From PoT sp049331405 (GTDB taxonomy: Bacteria > Planctomycetota > Planctomycetia > Isosphaerales > Isosphaeraceae): 64,000 nt of DNA. The translations under genes and the position numbers were made by a program. The notes beneath the pieces were generated by a model. It did not search any database. It was not told the origin of the DNA and was given only the letters and a program-made list of their open reading frames with translations. The stretch is taken from the NCBI RefSeq assembly GCF_049331405.1, contig NZ_CP186274.1:8184001-8248000 (forward strand), read 5' to 3'. Positions 45,640 through 54,500 of this stretch are shown here, in pieces. How positions within the stretch are numbered: the stretch's first letter is position 1; every line of letters begins with the position of its first letter.

Positions 45640-47004
45640 ATGGCCGAGCGTCGACTCATCTGGGGACTCATGCTCGTGGCCGTCCTCGTCCGGGCCTCGG
45701 CCATCCTGGTCCTGCAGAGCCACCACATCCCCCGCAGCACTTACGAGCATGGCGAGATCGCCGCCAACATCCTGGCCGGGCGTGGATTCTCTGTACGCTT
45801 CCTGGGTGCCGACGGGCCAACCTCACAGCAAGCCCCCATCTACCCCTACCTGCTGGCCGCGGCCTACCAGGTGGGTGGCGCCGAGACCCCGCAATCGCTC
45901 CTGATCCTCGAACTCGGCCAGGCCCTCCTCGGCGGGGCACTCGTCTACAGTTCGATTTGTCTCGCCCGGACGATCGCGCCTGGCCGGATCTGGGTCGTCG
46001 CGTTGGTCGGATTGATCACCGCTCTCCACCCGACCCTCGTGTATGCAGCAACACATGTTCAAGTCGCATTACTGGCGGCGACGCTGGTGACGGCCTCGCT
46101 CGCCCTGGCCTTTCGAGCCGCTCGAACGGGACGTGATTGGGATGCCGTGGCTTGTGGATCAGGCCTCGCTTTGCTCGCGCTGACCGACCCGATCCTGGGC
46201 CTCGTCACACCCGGAGTCGCCTGGGTGATTGCGTCGGACAGAGGATTGCGGGGTGCGCGACGACCCGTGGCGATTCTCATCGCGACGATGGTGATCGGGG
46301 TAACACCCTGGATCGTCCGGAACGCCATCGTTCACAAAGAATTCGTGCTGGTGAAGAGCACGTTTGGCTATGCCTTCTGGCAGGGGAATTGTGCCCTGAG
46401 CGAGGGGACCGACAAGGTCGTACGCCCCTCGGTCGAGCGGGTCTTGCAACAATCGAAGGGTGGCTTGCAGGGGATCAACGAATCGTTGTGGAAGGCGCGA
46501 CACGAGGCGGGCTATCTCGACGACATCGCCCTGACCCAAGCTGACTATCGCCAATTTGCGAAGGTGAGCGAGCCGGAGAGGTCGCGGATCCTCTTCCGCC
46601 GTGCGGTCGCGGATATCAAGCACGACCCCGCGCGGTTTGTGAGCCTGACCCTTCGTCGGCTCCGCTACTTCGTCTTCTTCGACGAGACGAACCCCAAGAC
46701 CCGGAGCCTGATCTATCGGACCGGGCATCTCGGGCTGACGATCCTCGCGGCTTGCGGGATCCTGCTCATGACCCCGGAAATGCGACGGCGATCGGGGCCG
46801 ACGGTCCTCACCGTCGTCCTGATCGCCGCATTCCACAGCCTCACGATCGTCTCGGCCCGGTTCCACGTCCCCATCGAGCCGATTCTGGCGGTCTGGGCCG
46901 GGGTCGGCTTCGGGTCGAGGCGATTAACCCCGGCTGCCTGCGACGTCGTAGGCGTCCGCGTCTTCAAGCTCAGACTTCGCGAAGTCGCTCACGTCCATCA
47001 TTGA
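45640..47004 (+). CDS. GT39/PMT-like membrane glycosyltransferase family protein
   Basis: The 454-residue protein is hydrophobic with about ten membrane segments. Motif-like regions are the N-terminal membrane segment followed by HHIPRSTYEHGEIAANILAGRGFSVRF and, further on, GVTPWIVRNAIVHKEFVLVKSTFGYAFWQGN, as in polyprenyl-phosphate-dependent glycosyltransferases of the GT39/ArnT/PMT clan. Such enzymes move a sugar from a lipid-linked donor to an extracytoplasmic acceptor; donor and acceptor are unknown. Its final 81 bases overlap the 3' end of a minus-strand gene, an unusual arrangement. A GGAAGG precedes the ATG. Confidence 0.82.
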   Translation: MAERRLIWGLMLVAVLVRASAILVLQSHHIPRSTYEHGEIAANILAGRGFSVRFLGADGPTSQQAPIYPYLLAAAYQVGGAETPQSLLILELGQALLGGALVYSSICLARTIAPGRIWVVALVGLITALHPTLVYAATHVQVALLAATLVTASLALAFRAARTGRDWDAVACGSGLALLALTDPILGLVTPGVAWVIASDRGLRGARRPVAILIATMVIGVTPWIVRNAIVHKEFVLVKSTFGYAFWQGNCALSEGTDKVVRPSVERVLQQSKGGLQGINESLWKARHEAGYLDDIALTQADYRQFAKVSEPERSRILFRRAVADIKHDPARFVSLTLRRLRYFVFFDETNPKTRSLIYRTGHLGLTILAACGILLMTPEMRRRSGPTVLTVVLIAAFHSLTIVSARFHVPIEPILAVWAGVGFGSRRLTPAACDVVGVRVFKLRLREVAHVHH

Positions 47005-47382
47005 GTGCGGACGGCTCTCGCCGAAGGTGGTCTTCGCAAGCTTGTACGCCGAACGGACGCTGTAGACTGATAAGGCTGTCGCCGCGAACCACATGAGGCC
47101 GATAGCCTCCGAATCCCGGATAATCCCGCCCTGCGCGACCAGCCAGGTGGAGCCAAACGCGACGGCCGGCACCCCCACGCCGATTGCGGTGCTCACCTGC
47201 GCCGCGGACGTCCGCGGATCCTTGTCCTCGGGGAGGCGACGCCCCATCTCGAGGGCCATCATGCGTTCCCGATGCTTGAGCTCGCGCGAGTATTTGAAGT
47301 ACCTGAAGGCCAGGGCCGTCGGCACGATGACGATCGGGACAAAGACAGCGGCGATGGGAATGATCAGCGGATCAACGGCCAT
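46924..47382 (-). CDS. Small membrane protein of unknown function
   Basis: The 152-residue protein from ATG 47382 (GAGGAG 9 bases upstream) has hydrophobic segments near residues 5-22, 62-80 and 90-105, and charged KHRERMMALEMGRRLPEDKD between the first two, resembling the DUF6249-type cytosolic-loop plus membrane proteins seen in planctomycetes. I cannot assign a function. Its last 27 codons overlap in antisense the 3' end of the GT39-like gene, so both protein sequences and DNA changes are constrained there. A longer frame opens at 47424. Confidence 0.7.
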   Translation of the reverse strand: MAVDPLIIPIAAVFVPIVIVPTALAFRYFKYSRELKHRERMMALEMGRRLPEDKDPRTSAAQVSTAIGVGVPAVAFGSTWLVAQGGIIRDSEAIGLMWFAATALSVYSVRSAYKLAKTTFGESRPHSMMDVSDFAKSELEDADAYDVAGSRG

Positions 47383-47591
47383 GAAAACGCTCCTCACAAG
47401 CTCTCGACCCGGGCCTGGAATCACTCGGGAAGAAGGGCCGCCCCGACGGGCTCGCGACTCTCAAACTCGGGGGATTTCCGGTCAGTTCCTGGTTTCTTGA
47501 CGTGTTCGCGACAAAGTCAGTGTTAGAGTAAGCCCATCCCAAACCCGAAATGCTGATGCCAGCGCAATCGTCAGTGGCCTCACGGAGCCGA

Positions 47592-49091
47592 ATGATGGGA
47601 CGCGACCATATCCTCGCGATCGACCAGGGGACGACGAGCACTCGAGCCGTGGTCTATGATCGGCAGCTCCGGCCATTGGGGCAAGGCCAGGCGGAGGTTC
47701 CGCCCACGTATCCCCGATCGGGCTGGGTCGAGCATGACCCCTCGGCCATCGTCTCCTCGGTCGGTCCTCAGGTCCATGCTGCCCTCTCGGAATCGGGGAT
47801 CGGCATCGACCGGATCGCGGCCATTGGACTGACAAATCAACGTGAAACCACCGTGATCTGGGATCGCAAGACCGGCCAGGCGATCGGCCCTGCCCTGGTC
47901 TGGCAAGACCGCAGGACCGCCGACTTCTGCGATGCCCATCGCGACCGCCGCGACTGGCTCGCCGAGCGGACGGGCCTGATCCTCGACCCCTACTTCTCCG
48001 CCACCAAGATCGCCTGGCTGCTCGAGCACATCCCCGACGCCCGTCGCCGAGCCGAGGCGGGCGAACTGGCGGCGGGAACCATCGACAGCTTCTTGATCTG
48101 GCACCTCACCGGCGGCCAGCGTTTCGTCACCGACGTCACCAATGCGTCGCGCACCTTGCTGATGGACCTCCGGACGTTGACGTGGGCCGATGACCTTTGT
48201 GATTTCTTCGGTGTCCCTCCCCAAATATTGCCGAAAATCCTGCCGAGCTCCGGAGAATTCGGACAAACTCGGGGATTTGACCCCATCCCCGATGGAATCC
48301 CCATCATGGGGGTCGCCGGAGACCAGCAGGCGTCCCTGGTGGGCCAGGGCTGCCTCGAACCCGGCCAGGCCAAATGCACGTATGGGACCGGAGCCTTCCT
48401 CCTCGCCCACACCGGCTCGAACGTCGTCCCTTCGACGCGAGGGCTCGTCACGACCCTGGCCGCGACCCTCGGCGATGGCCCGCCCCAGTATGCCCTCGAA
48501 GGCAGCGTCTTCGTCGCGGGCGCGGCGGTCCAGTGGTTCCGCGACGGCCTCAAGGCCGTCGGTGCGGCTCCCGAGATCGACCGGCTCTATCATGACGGCG
48601 ACCCCGACTCGGGCGTCCTCTTCGTCCCGGCCCTGACCGGGCTTGGAGCGCCCCACTGGGATCCGGACGCACGTGGCACGATCTTCGGACTCTCGCGAGC
48701 CACGACGGTCGCCGACCTGGCTCGCGCCACGCTCGAAGGGGTCGCGTTCCAAGTGGCCGACCTCATCGACGCCCTGAACGCCGACCTGCCGAATCCCCTG
48801 TCCGATCTTCGGGTCGACGGTGGCATGGCTCGCTCGGATCCGTTCCTCCAGTTCCAGGCCGACCTGCTTGGCCTCTCCCTGCGTCGGAGCCCTCAGCCCG
48901 AGTCGACCGCACTGGGTGCGGCCTTCCTTGCCGGCCTTGGAGCGGGCCTCTGGTCGGTGGCCGACGCCGGCAAGCTCTTACTTGCTGGAGCCCAGACTTT
49001 CACCCCCCGGCGCGACTTGTCATGGCGGGAGACGACGCATCAGCGTTGGCAAAATGCCATTGAAACGGTGAAACGGCATTACGGGCGTTAA
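47592..49091 (+). CDS. glpK: Glycerol kinase
   Basis: The 499-residue protein phosphorylates glycerol to glycerol-3-phosphate. Diagnostics: the first FGGY phosphate-binding motif (LAIDQGTTSTRAVV), NQRETTVIWDRKTG, the substrate region WQDRRTADFC, GDQQASLVGQ and CTYGTGAFLL, and the second signature DLRVDGGMARSDPFLQFQADLL. Length is normal for GlpK. Two ATGs at 47592 and 47595 are equally plausible; a longer frame opens at 47550. No glpF or glpD is adjacent. A hairpin is found 12 bases after the stop. Confidence 0.96.
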   Translation: MMGRDHILAIDQGTTSTRAVVYDRQLRPLGQGQAEVPPTYPRSGWVEHDPSAIVSSVGPQVHAALSESGIGIDRIAAIGLTNQRETTVIWDRKTGQAIGPALVWQDRRTADFCDAHRDRRDWLAERTGLILDPYFSATKIAWLLEHIPDARRRAEAGELAAGTIDSFLIWHLTGGQRFVTDVTNASRTLLMDLRTLTWADDLCDFFGVPPQILPKILPSSGEFGQTRGFDPIPDGIPIMGVAGDQQASLVGQGCLEPGQAKCTYGTGAFLLAHTGSNVVPSTRGLVTTLAATLGDGPPQYALEGSVFVAGAAVQWFRDGLKAVGAAPEIDRLYHDGDPDSGVLFVPALTGLGAPHWDPDARGTIFGLSRATTVADLARATLEGVAFQVADLIDALNADLPNPLSDLRVDGGMARSDPFLQFQADLLGLSLRRSPQPESTALGAAFLAGLGAGLWSVADAGKLLLAGAQTFTPRRDLSWRETTHQRWQNAIETVKRHYGR

Positions 49092-49102
49092 AGGGTTCTT
49101 AC

Positions 49103-49134
49103 GGAGACACTGCGAAGTCCTTCGCAGCGTCTCC
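49103..49134 (+). terminator. Hairpin after glycerol kinase gene
   Basis: A stem of GGAGAC and CTGCGAAG with a central mismatch pairs with its reverse complement across a 2-base TC core loop. It lies 12 bases downstream of the stop. Confidence 0.65.
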
Positions 49135-49146
49135 AGGCTTCCAGAT

Positions 49147-49168
49147 ACGTAAACGATTATGTTTACGT
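49147..49168. repeat. Inverted repeat ACGTAAAC-N6-GTTTACGT
   Basis: A perfect 8-bp dyad lies between the two flanking hairpins in the glpK-SDR convergent interval. It may be an operator or stem. Confidence 0.5.
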
Positions 49169-49192
49169 CCCGGAAATTCGATTTCGGCGAAG

Positions 49193-49219
49193 GCGTCCTT
49201 GAGCCTCACTCAAGGACGC
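49193..49219 (-). terminator. Stem-loop overlapping the SDR stop codon
   Basis: An 11-bp perfect stem (49193-49203 with 49209-49219) and 5-base loop overlap the last codons of the minus-strand SDR gene. It probably serves as part of a bidirectional transcription end between convergent genes. Confidence 0.55.
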
Positions 49220-50073
49220 TCCCATGGAACCGTATAGGGTGTGCTTGGAGCCTGGAAATCGGTGGAAAGACTCAGCTCGCGCCACTTTCGGTCCGACCCA
49301 ATTCGCGCTTGATCGCTCTTTTCCGCCGCCTGGACTGCATCGCTTCCGAGCAGGAGCCTGAGCGGCGGTTCGGCGAGATCAGCGATCTGTAAGATCACGG
49401 AAGCGGCCCTGGCTGGATTGCCCGCCTGGGTGCCGTGGAGCGACCGAACGTGATCGGCCAGCACCCCGACGGTTGACGCATACTCGGGCCGGCTCGGCCG
49501 GATCGTCGACGAGGCCACGAAGTCGGTCCGGAAAGCACCCGGTTCGACGATCGTCACCTTGATCCCCAGCGGCCCCACCTCTTTCGCGAGCACTTCCGAA
49601 AAGCCTTCGACACCCCACTTGGCGGCGGCGTAAGCCCCTCGCCCGGGAGGGCCGATGCGCCCGCCGATGGACGAGAGCTGGATGATATGTCCGCTCCCCT
49701 GCTCTCGCATCAGCGGGACCGCGGCCTTGGTGAGGTGGATCACGCCGAACAGGTTCGTATCAATCTGAGCCCGGAATTCCTCCAGGCCCGTGTCCTCGAT
49801 CGAACTGATATCCCCAAATCCCGCGTTGTTCACCAGGACATCGAGCCGCCCAAAGCTCTCGCGGGCGATCTCGATGGACCTAGTCGCGGCCTCGAAATCC
49901 GTCACGTCGAGAGCGACGAGACGGACCTGATCGCCGTATCTTTCAGCGAGGTCTTCAAGCTGCGACGGCGTGCGAGCTGTCGCGACGAGACGATGCCCCT
50001 GGGCGAGGATGGCCTCGGCAAGCGAGCGCCCCAGACCTCGTGAACAGCCCGTCACCAACCAGACCTTCGACAT
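49210..50073 (-). CDS. Short-chain dehydrogenase/reductase (classical SDR)
   Basis: The 287-residue protein has TGCSRGLG (8-15) cofactor loop, NNAG (82-85) and the catalytic Ser135, Tyr148 and Lys152 of YxxxK. The Arg-containing ATARTP at residue 31-36 hints at NADPH preference. The closest pattern is the oxidoreductase/SDR group that handles small carbonyl compounds. The ATG at 50073 is fixed by GAGGAGG 6 bases upstream. The neighbouring divergent TetR gene and shared operator suggest substrate-induced control; the substrate is unknown. Its stop codon lies within a hairpin. Confidence 0.93.
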   Translation of the reverse strand: MSKVWLVTGCSRGLGRSLAEAILAQGHRLVATARTPSQLEDLAERYGDQVRLVALDVTDFEAATRSIEIARESFGRLDVLVNNAGFGDISSIEDTGLEEFRAQIDTNLFGVIHLTKAAVPLMREQGSGHIIQLSSIGGRIGPPGRGAYAAAKWGVEGFSEVLAKEVGPLGIKVTIVEPGAFRTDFVASSTIRPSRPEYASTVGVLADHVRSLHGTQAGNPARAASVILQIADLAEPPLRLLLGSDAVQAAEKSDQARIGSDRKWRELSLSTDFQAPSTPYTVPWERP

Positions 50074-50087
50074 CGATCCCTCCTCAG

Positions 50088-50130
50088 CTACTAACCAATT
50101 GGTCAATCGAATTGGCCACTTGGTTAGTAG
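50088..50130. promoter_or_regulatory. Large inverted-repeat operator between SDR and TetR genes
   Basis: Eleven bases at 50088-50098 are the exact reverse complement of 50120-50130, and the interior carries ACCAATTGGT at 50095-50104, itself a 10-bp palindrome. The site begins 15 bases upstream of the SDR start and about 140 bases before the TetR start. Divergent TetR-type genes commonly share such an operator. Binding by the encoded TetR protein is inferred. Confidence 0.72.
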
Positions 50131-50272
50131 TTTAGCGCCGACCGGCCCTTGGTCAAGCTGCCAAATAGGCGCGGATCCGGAGGAGAATGACGATAGGTCG
50201 CACGGCATTCAGCCGGTTGACGCCCTGCCCGAGTGGCCATTACGTTAATGGCGATAAATCCTAGATTCGCCA

Positions 50273-50947
50273 ATGGAACCATCCATGCCCGACGAGGCTC
50301 CTCGCGTCCGCGACCCAGAATCGACCCGAGCCGCGATCATCGACGCGGCCGAGCGTCTGTTCGCCGAGAAGGGTTTTGCCGCGACCTCGACCCGCGAGAT
50401 CTCATCCGGCTCGGGCGTCTCGCACGCGCTCATCCACCATCACTTCGGCACCAAAGAGAATCTTTATGCCGAAGTGAAGCGGCGACTCTTCGAAGACTAT
50501 TCGCGACGGGCTCCGATCGCTTCCGGCTCCGCCAATCGTCCGCTCAGCGTCAAAGCCGAGATGAAGCGGCTGATGACCTATTTGCTCGAGAACGACCTCC
50601 TCTTTCGCCTCTCCGCCTGGATGCGGCTCGAAGGCGATTCCTACCGAACACCCGGTCAACCCAATATCCTCGAAGGCCTCGAAGGCCGGATCGCGGCCTC
50701 GCAACGTCTCGGCCGGATCCGCACCGACCTGGATGCCGGGGCGCTCAGCGTGATGGTCTTCGGCCTCATTTACTTCTGGGTCGAGAATCGATCGACCCTG
50801 TCGAAACGCTTCGCCCATCCCCTCGACGACAACGCTTACGTCCGCCAGGCCATTGCCTTCGCCGAACAGGCCCTCGCTCCCAACGACGGCAAAACGCCCC
50901 GAACTCGTCGCACTCGACCTATCAAGGAAACGCCCGAGCAAGCGTAG
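50273..50947 (+). CDS. TetR/AcrR-family repressor
   Basis: The 224-residue protein has the TetR N-terminal DNA-binding helix-turn-helix with AIIDAAERLFAEKGFAATSTREISSGSGVSHALIHHHFGTKENLY (about 18-63), followed by a helical ligand-binding domain. It most probably represses the divergent SDR gene and itself via the dyad at 50088. In-frame ATGs at 50273 and 50285 are possible; neither has a clear ribosome-binding site. The C-terminal tail is basic and arginine-rich. The ligand is unknown. Confidence 0.92.
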   Translation: MEPSMPDEAPRVRDPESTRAAIIDAAERLFAEKGFAATSTREISSGSGVSHALIHHHFGTKENLYAEVKRRLFEDYSRRAPIASGSANRPLSVKAEMKRLMTYLLENDLLFRLSAWMRLEGDSYRTPGQPNILEGLEGRIAASQRLGRIRTDLDAGALSVMVFGLIYFWVENRSTLSKRFAHPLDDNAYVRQAIAFAEQALAPNDGKTPRTRRTRPIKETPEQA

Positions 50948-51032
50948 TGACGAGGATGTCATCGCCCGAGGCCACGCCATGCGAAGCGCCGCTAAAAATC
51001 TAGCACCCGGCCATTGACGCCCTGGCCCAACC

Positions 51033-51056
51033 TGCTAACATTTTAGCATAGTGCTA
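51033..51056. promoter_or_regulatory. Candidate BlaI-type operator with TGCTA/TAGCA boxes
   Basis: TGCTA at 51033-51037, TAGCA at 51044-51048 and TGCTA at 51052-51056 form two overlapping dyads; the second, TAGCATAGTGCTA, is a 13-bp palindrome. They end 79 bases before the BlaI start. An additional TAGCA starts at 51001. This differs from the AGACA dyad at the first BlaI locus. Confidence 0.55.
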
Positions 51057-51134
51057 GAAATCCAGCATCGCGAGACCGGGCGAGATGATGGGCCGAATCT
51101 TCAGCCCGGGCGAAATCAAGGAGAACCGAAACCG

Positions 51135-51524
51135 ATGGCCAAGCCTGCACACGACCCGCTCAGTCGTCGCGAGCGGCAGATCATGGACGTCGTCTATCAG
51201 CGCGGCCGTGCCACGGCGGCGGAGGTCCTGGAATCGCTGGCCGACCCGCCGAGTTATTCAGCGATACGTGCCCTGCTCCGCGTTCTCGAGGTGAAGGGGC
51301 ATTTGAAGCATGAGCAGGACGGCCCACGCTATGTCTTTTTGCCGACCGTGCCTCGCGACAAGGCTCGAAAATCGGCACTCAGACAACTCGTCCAGACGTT
51401 CTTCGAAGGCTCGACTGCCCAGGCTGTCGCCGCCCTGCTGGACGCCCCGGATGCGAAGCTCTCCGATGAAGACCTGGATCGACTCTCTCGCCTGATCGCA
51501 CAAGCGCGTAAGGAGGAACCCTGA
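51135..51524 (+). CDS. BlaI/MecI/CopY-family transcriptional repressor
   Basis: The 129-residue protein contains the winged-helix pattern LSRRERQIMDVVYQRGRATAAEVLESL with PSYSAIRALLRVLEVKGHL as the recognition region. In this family the repressor is cleaved by a partner M56 membrane protease upon a signal; that partner gene starts two bases after this stop, so they are surely one operon. The start at 51135 is supported by fit to homologues; a longer frame opens at 51051 and would cross the candidate operator. Confidence 0.95.
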   Translation: MAKPAHDPLSRRERQIMDVVYQRGRATAAEVLESLADPPSYSAIRALLRVLEVKGHLKHEQDGPRYVFLPTVPRDKARKSALRQLVQTFFEGSTAQAVAALLDAPDAKLSDEDLDRLSRLIAQARKEEP

Positions 51525-51526
51525 AC

Positions 51527-54500
51527 ATGACATCTTTCATGCCTTCCATCTCGCTCGATGCCGCTCCTGATTCGATGACATACTTTGTTTTCACAGTGCT
51601 CCTTCGGGCGACGATCCTCCTCGGCCTCGCGTGGGCTGTCTGCTCCATCCTGCGACGCCAATCGGCATCGCTGCGGCACCTCATCTGGCTCTCGTCGCTC
51701 ACCGCCGTTTTGATCCTCCCCGTCCTCATGGGCTTGCTTCCGACCTTGCGGCTTCCCATCCTGCCGAGTCGCTACGCGAGCCAGGCTGCACCCGTTTCGC
51801 TCGATCGCACCGAGATCCCCGAGCCGAAACCGTCCCCGGTTGAGCCACCTCACGTTTCGCCTGCCTTCGCGACTCCGGTCGCTCATGAATTGGTTCGAGC
51901 TGAAACAAACGGACTGACATCAAGTCCGATACTTTCCCCCGTACCCGCCGCAAATGCTGTTGAGATAAAGACTTATTTTATAACTAAATGCATATTTTTA
52001 TTACAAATTGGGTGGGCCGGAGGAGCTCTTATCGTCCTGATGCCCATGCTGACCGCGCAGGTGAGACTACGACGCGTTCTGATTCGTTCGCAGCCTCTCA
52101 ATGACGCGAAATGGACGGGGCTCATCGAGCAGCTTGGCTCATGGCTGAGACTCTCGCGACGCGTCTCACTGCTCTGCGGAGGCCCCACGACCTCGCCGAT
52201 GACCTGGGGCGTCTTGCGTCCCAAGGTGCTCATCCCATCGGCCGCCGAGGAGTGGTCCCAGGAGCGGCTTAAGGTCGTACTCCTGCATGAGCTGGCCCAC
52301 GTCAAGCGCTGGGACTGCCTCGCTCAGATGTTCGCTCGGGTCGTTTGTGCCGTGTACTGGTTCCATCCACTGGTGTGGGTCGCCTCGAACCGGCTCAGGG
52401 TCGAACGCGAGAAGGCCTGCGACGACCTCGTCTTGCTCTCGGGCTCGAGTGCGGCCGATTACGCCGAGCATTTGCTTGAAGTGGCGAGGAGCTTGAGGTC
52501 GGCACCGAGGCTCGCCGCTGTTGCCGTTCCAATGGCCAGAGCCTCGCAAATCGAAGGGCGACTCCTCGCGATCCTCGACCGCAGGCGACGAAGGCACGGC
52601 CTCGGGCGACTCGGTGCGTTCGGGTTGCTGGCGACAGTCGGGCTCCTCCTGCTCTCGATCTCGACGACGAGGCTTGCGGCTCGGATCGTCAACGAGGCCG
52701 GGGACGACGCGAAGCGCGAGGCGACGCAGGCCTCGTCCGAGGCCAAATCAACCAGGATGACGGTCTCGGGGCGCGTGGTGGATGAGTCGGATAAGCCCGT
52801 GGCTGGGACAAAGGTGCTCATCCTCGGCCGCCGCAAACTCGCGGCGCTCAACGCAAGGTCCGAAAATCAGTACGAAGTCATGGGTCGTACCGAGACTGAT
52901 GCCAACGGCAATTACCGCGTCGAGGTCCGCCGATCCTCCTCAGTCACGCACTACGAAATCATGGCGCTGGCCTCGGCTCCTGGGCATGGATTGGGTTTCA
53001 TCGAATTGAACCGCGACGCCCCAACACCCTCGGCCAATGTCAAGCTCAAGCCCGAACAAGTCGTCGAAGGGCGACTCGTCGATCTCGAAGGTGCTCCTGC
53101 ATCGGACACGGCCATTCGCGTCTCCGCCATCGGCCTTGAAAATAAGCAGACGGAGCAAATTATAGGGATCAACTTCTGGAGAAATGTACCGAAAGACGTC
53201 AATGGCATCTGGCCGGAGCCGCTCAGAACCAACGGCGATGGTCGCTTCCGGATCCATGGCATAGCTCGACGTGCCCATGTCTCGCTCGAGGTAGACAGCC
53301 CAAGATACGCCCGCCAGTACCCCAATTTTCAGATGAGTCCGACAACCGGGTCGAAGCCCATCACGTTGTCTTTGCAACCGGCGATGACGGTCTCGGGGAG
53401 GGTGACCCACACCGATACCGGGACGCCCATGGAAAACGCGATCGTGGAAGTCGAAGCCGGGAATGATCGCTTCAGTTCCGGCAGGATCCTGGTCCGCACC
53501 GATGCAGAAGGTCGCTATACCGCGAACTCTGCACCAGGCAAGTTTTCCAGCGTCACGGTCTATCCGCCCATCGGCACCCCTTATCTCATCTTCGAACGCA
53601 ACTTCGAAGACGACGGCGACGCGATGAAGCGGATCGTCGACATGAAGGTGCCTCGGGGCGTACTCATCACCGGTCGGATCACGTCGAGTGGCAACAATCG
53701 CTCCCTATCCGGGTCGAGCCTTTACTACATGAATGGCGAGGGCAACGTCATCTATGGCGAGGGCACGATCCCAAACTATTCCTCTGCAGTCCTGAGCGAC
53801 TCCGAGGGCCGCTACGCGATCGCGGTCAAGCCGGGTAAGGGGTACCTCGTCTGCTACGGGCCGACAGCCGACTTCGTCCATGAGATCCGGGGCGACCGGG
53901 ATCTCGACTACGGAAAGCCGGGCGGCCAAAGAAATTATGCACACGCCTTCAAACACTATGACGTGAAAGCGGGCCAACATCCTCTCCAGATGGACATCGC
54001 CTACAAGCCGGGAGTCACCGTGACCGGCACCGTAGTAGGCCCCAATGGCGAGACCGTCGAGTCGGCGGAGATCATCACGACACTCTCCATCTCTCCGTTT
54101 CACACGAACTGGCGTGGCGACTTCACTCTCCCCGTTCGCGAGGGCCGGTTCGAGTTGCATGGCGTGCCGCCGGACAGGGCCGTGAAATGCTCGTTCCTGG
54201 ATGCGAAGAATGGATGGGGGACCACGATCGAGGTCACAGGGGCGATGGCCGCGAAGGGGCCGCTCAACGTGAGGCTCGAGCCCTGCGGCACGGCGACAGT
54301 TCGCGTGGTGAATCCCGAAGGAAAACCCGTGGAACGTAGTGCGGTCACGCTGACCATCGTGGCTACGCCGGGGCCAGGGGAAGAAATCGGGGATACAAAG
54401 CTATCCGAAGCCGAGAAGGGCCAGCTCTCGGCCGACGAGGAGATCTACGCCAACGTCGACCGCCTGCACTACTGGCAGCCCGACCTCAGCAATGCCGAAG

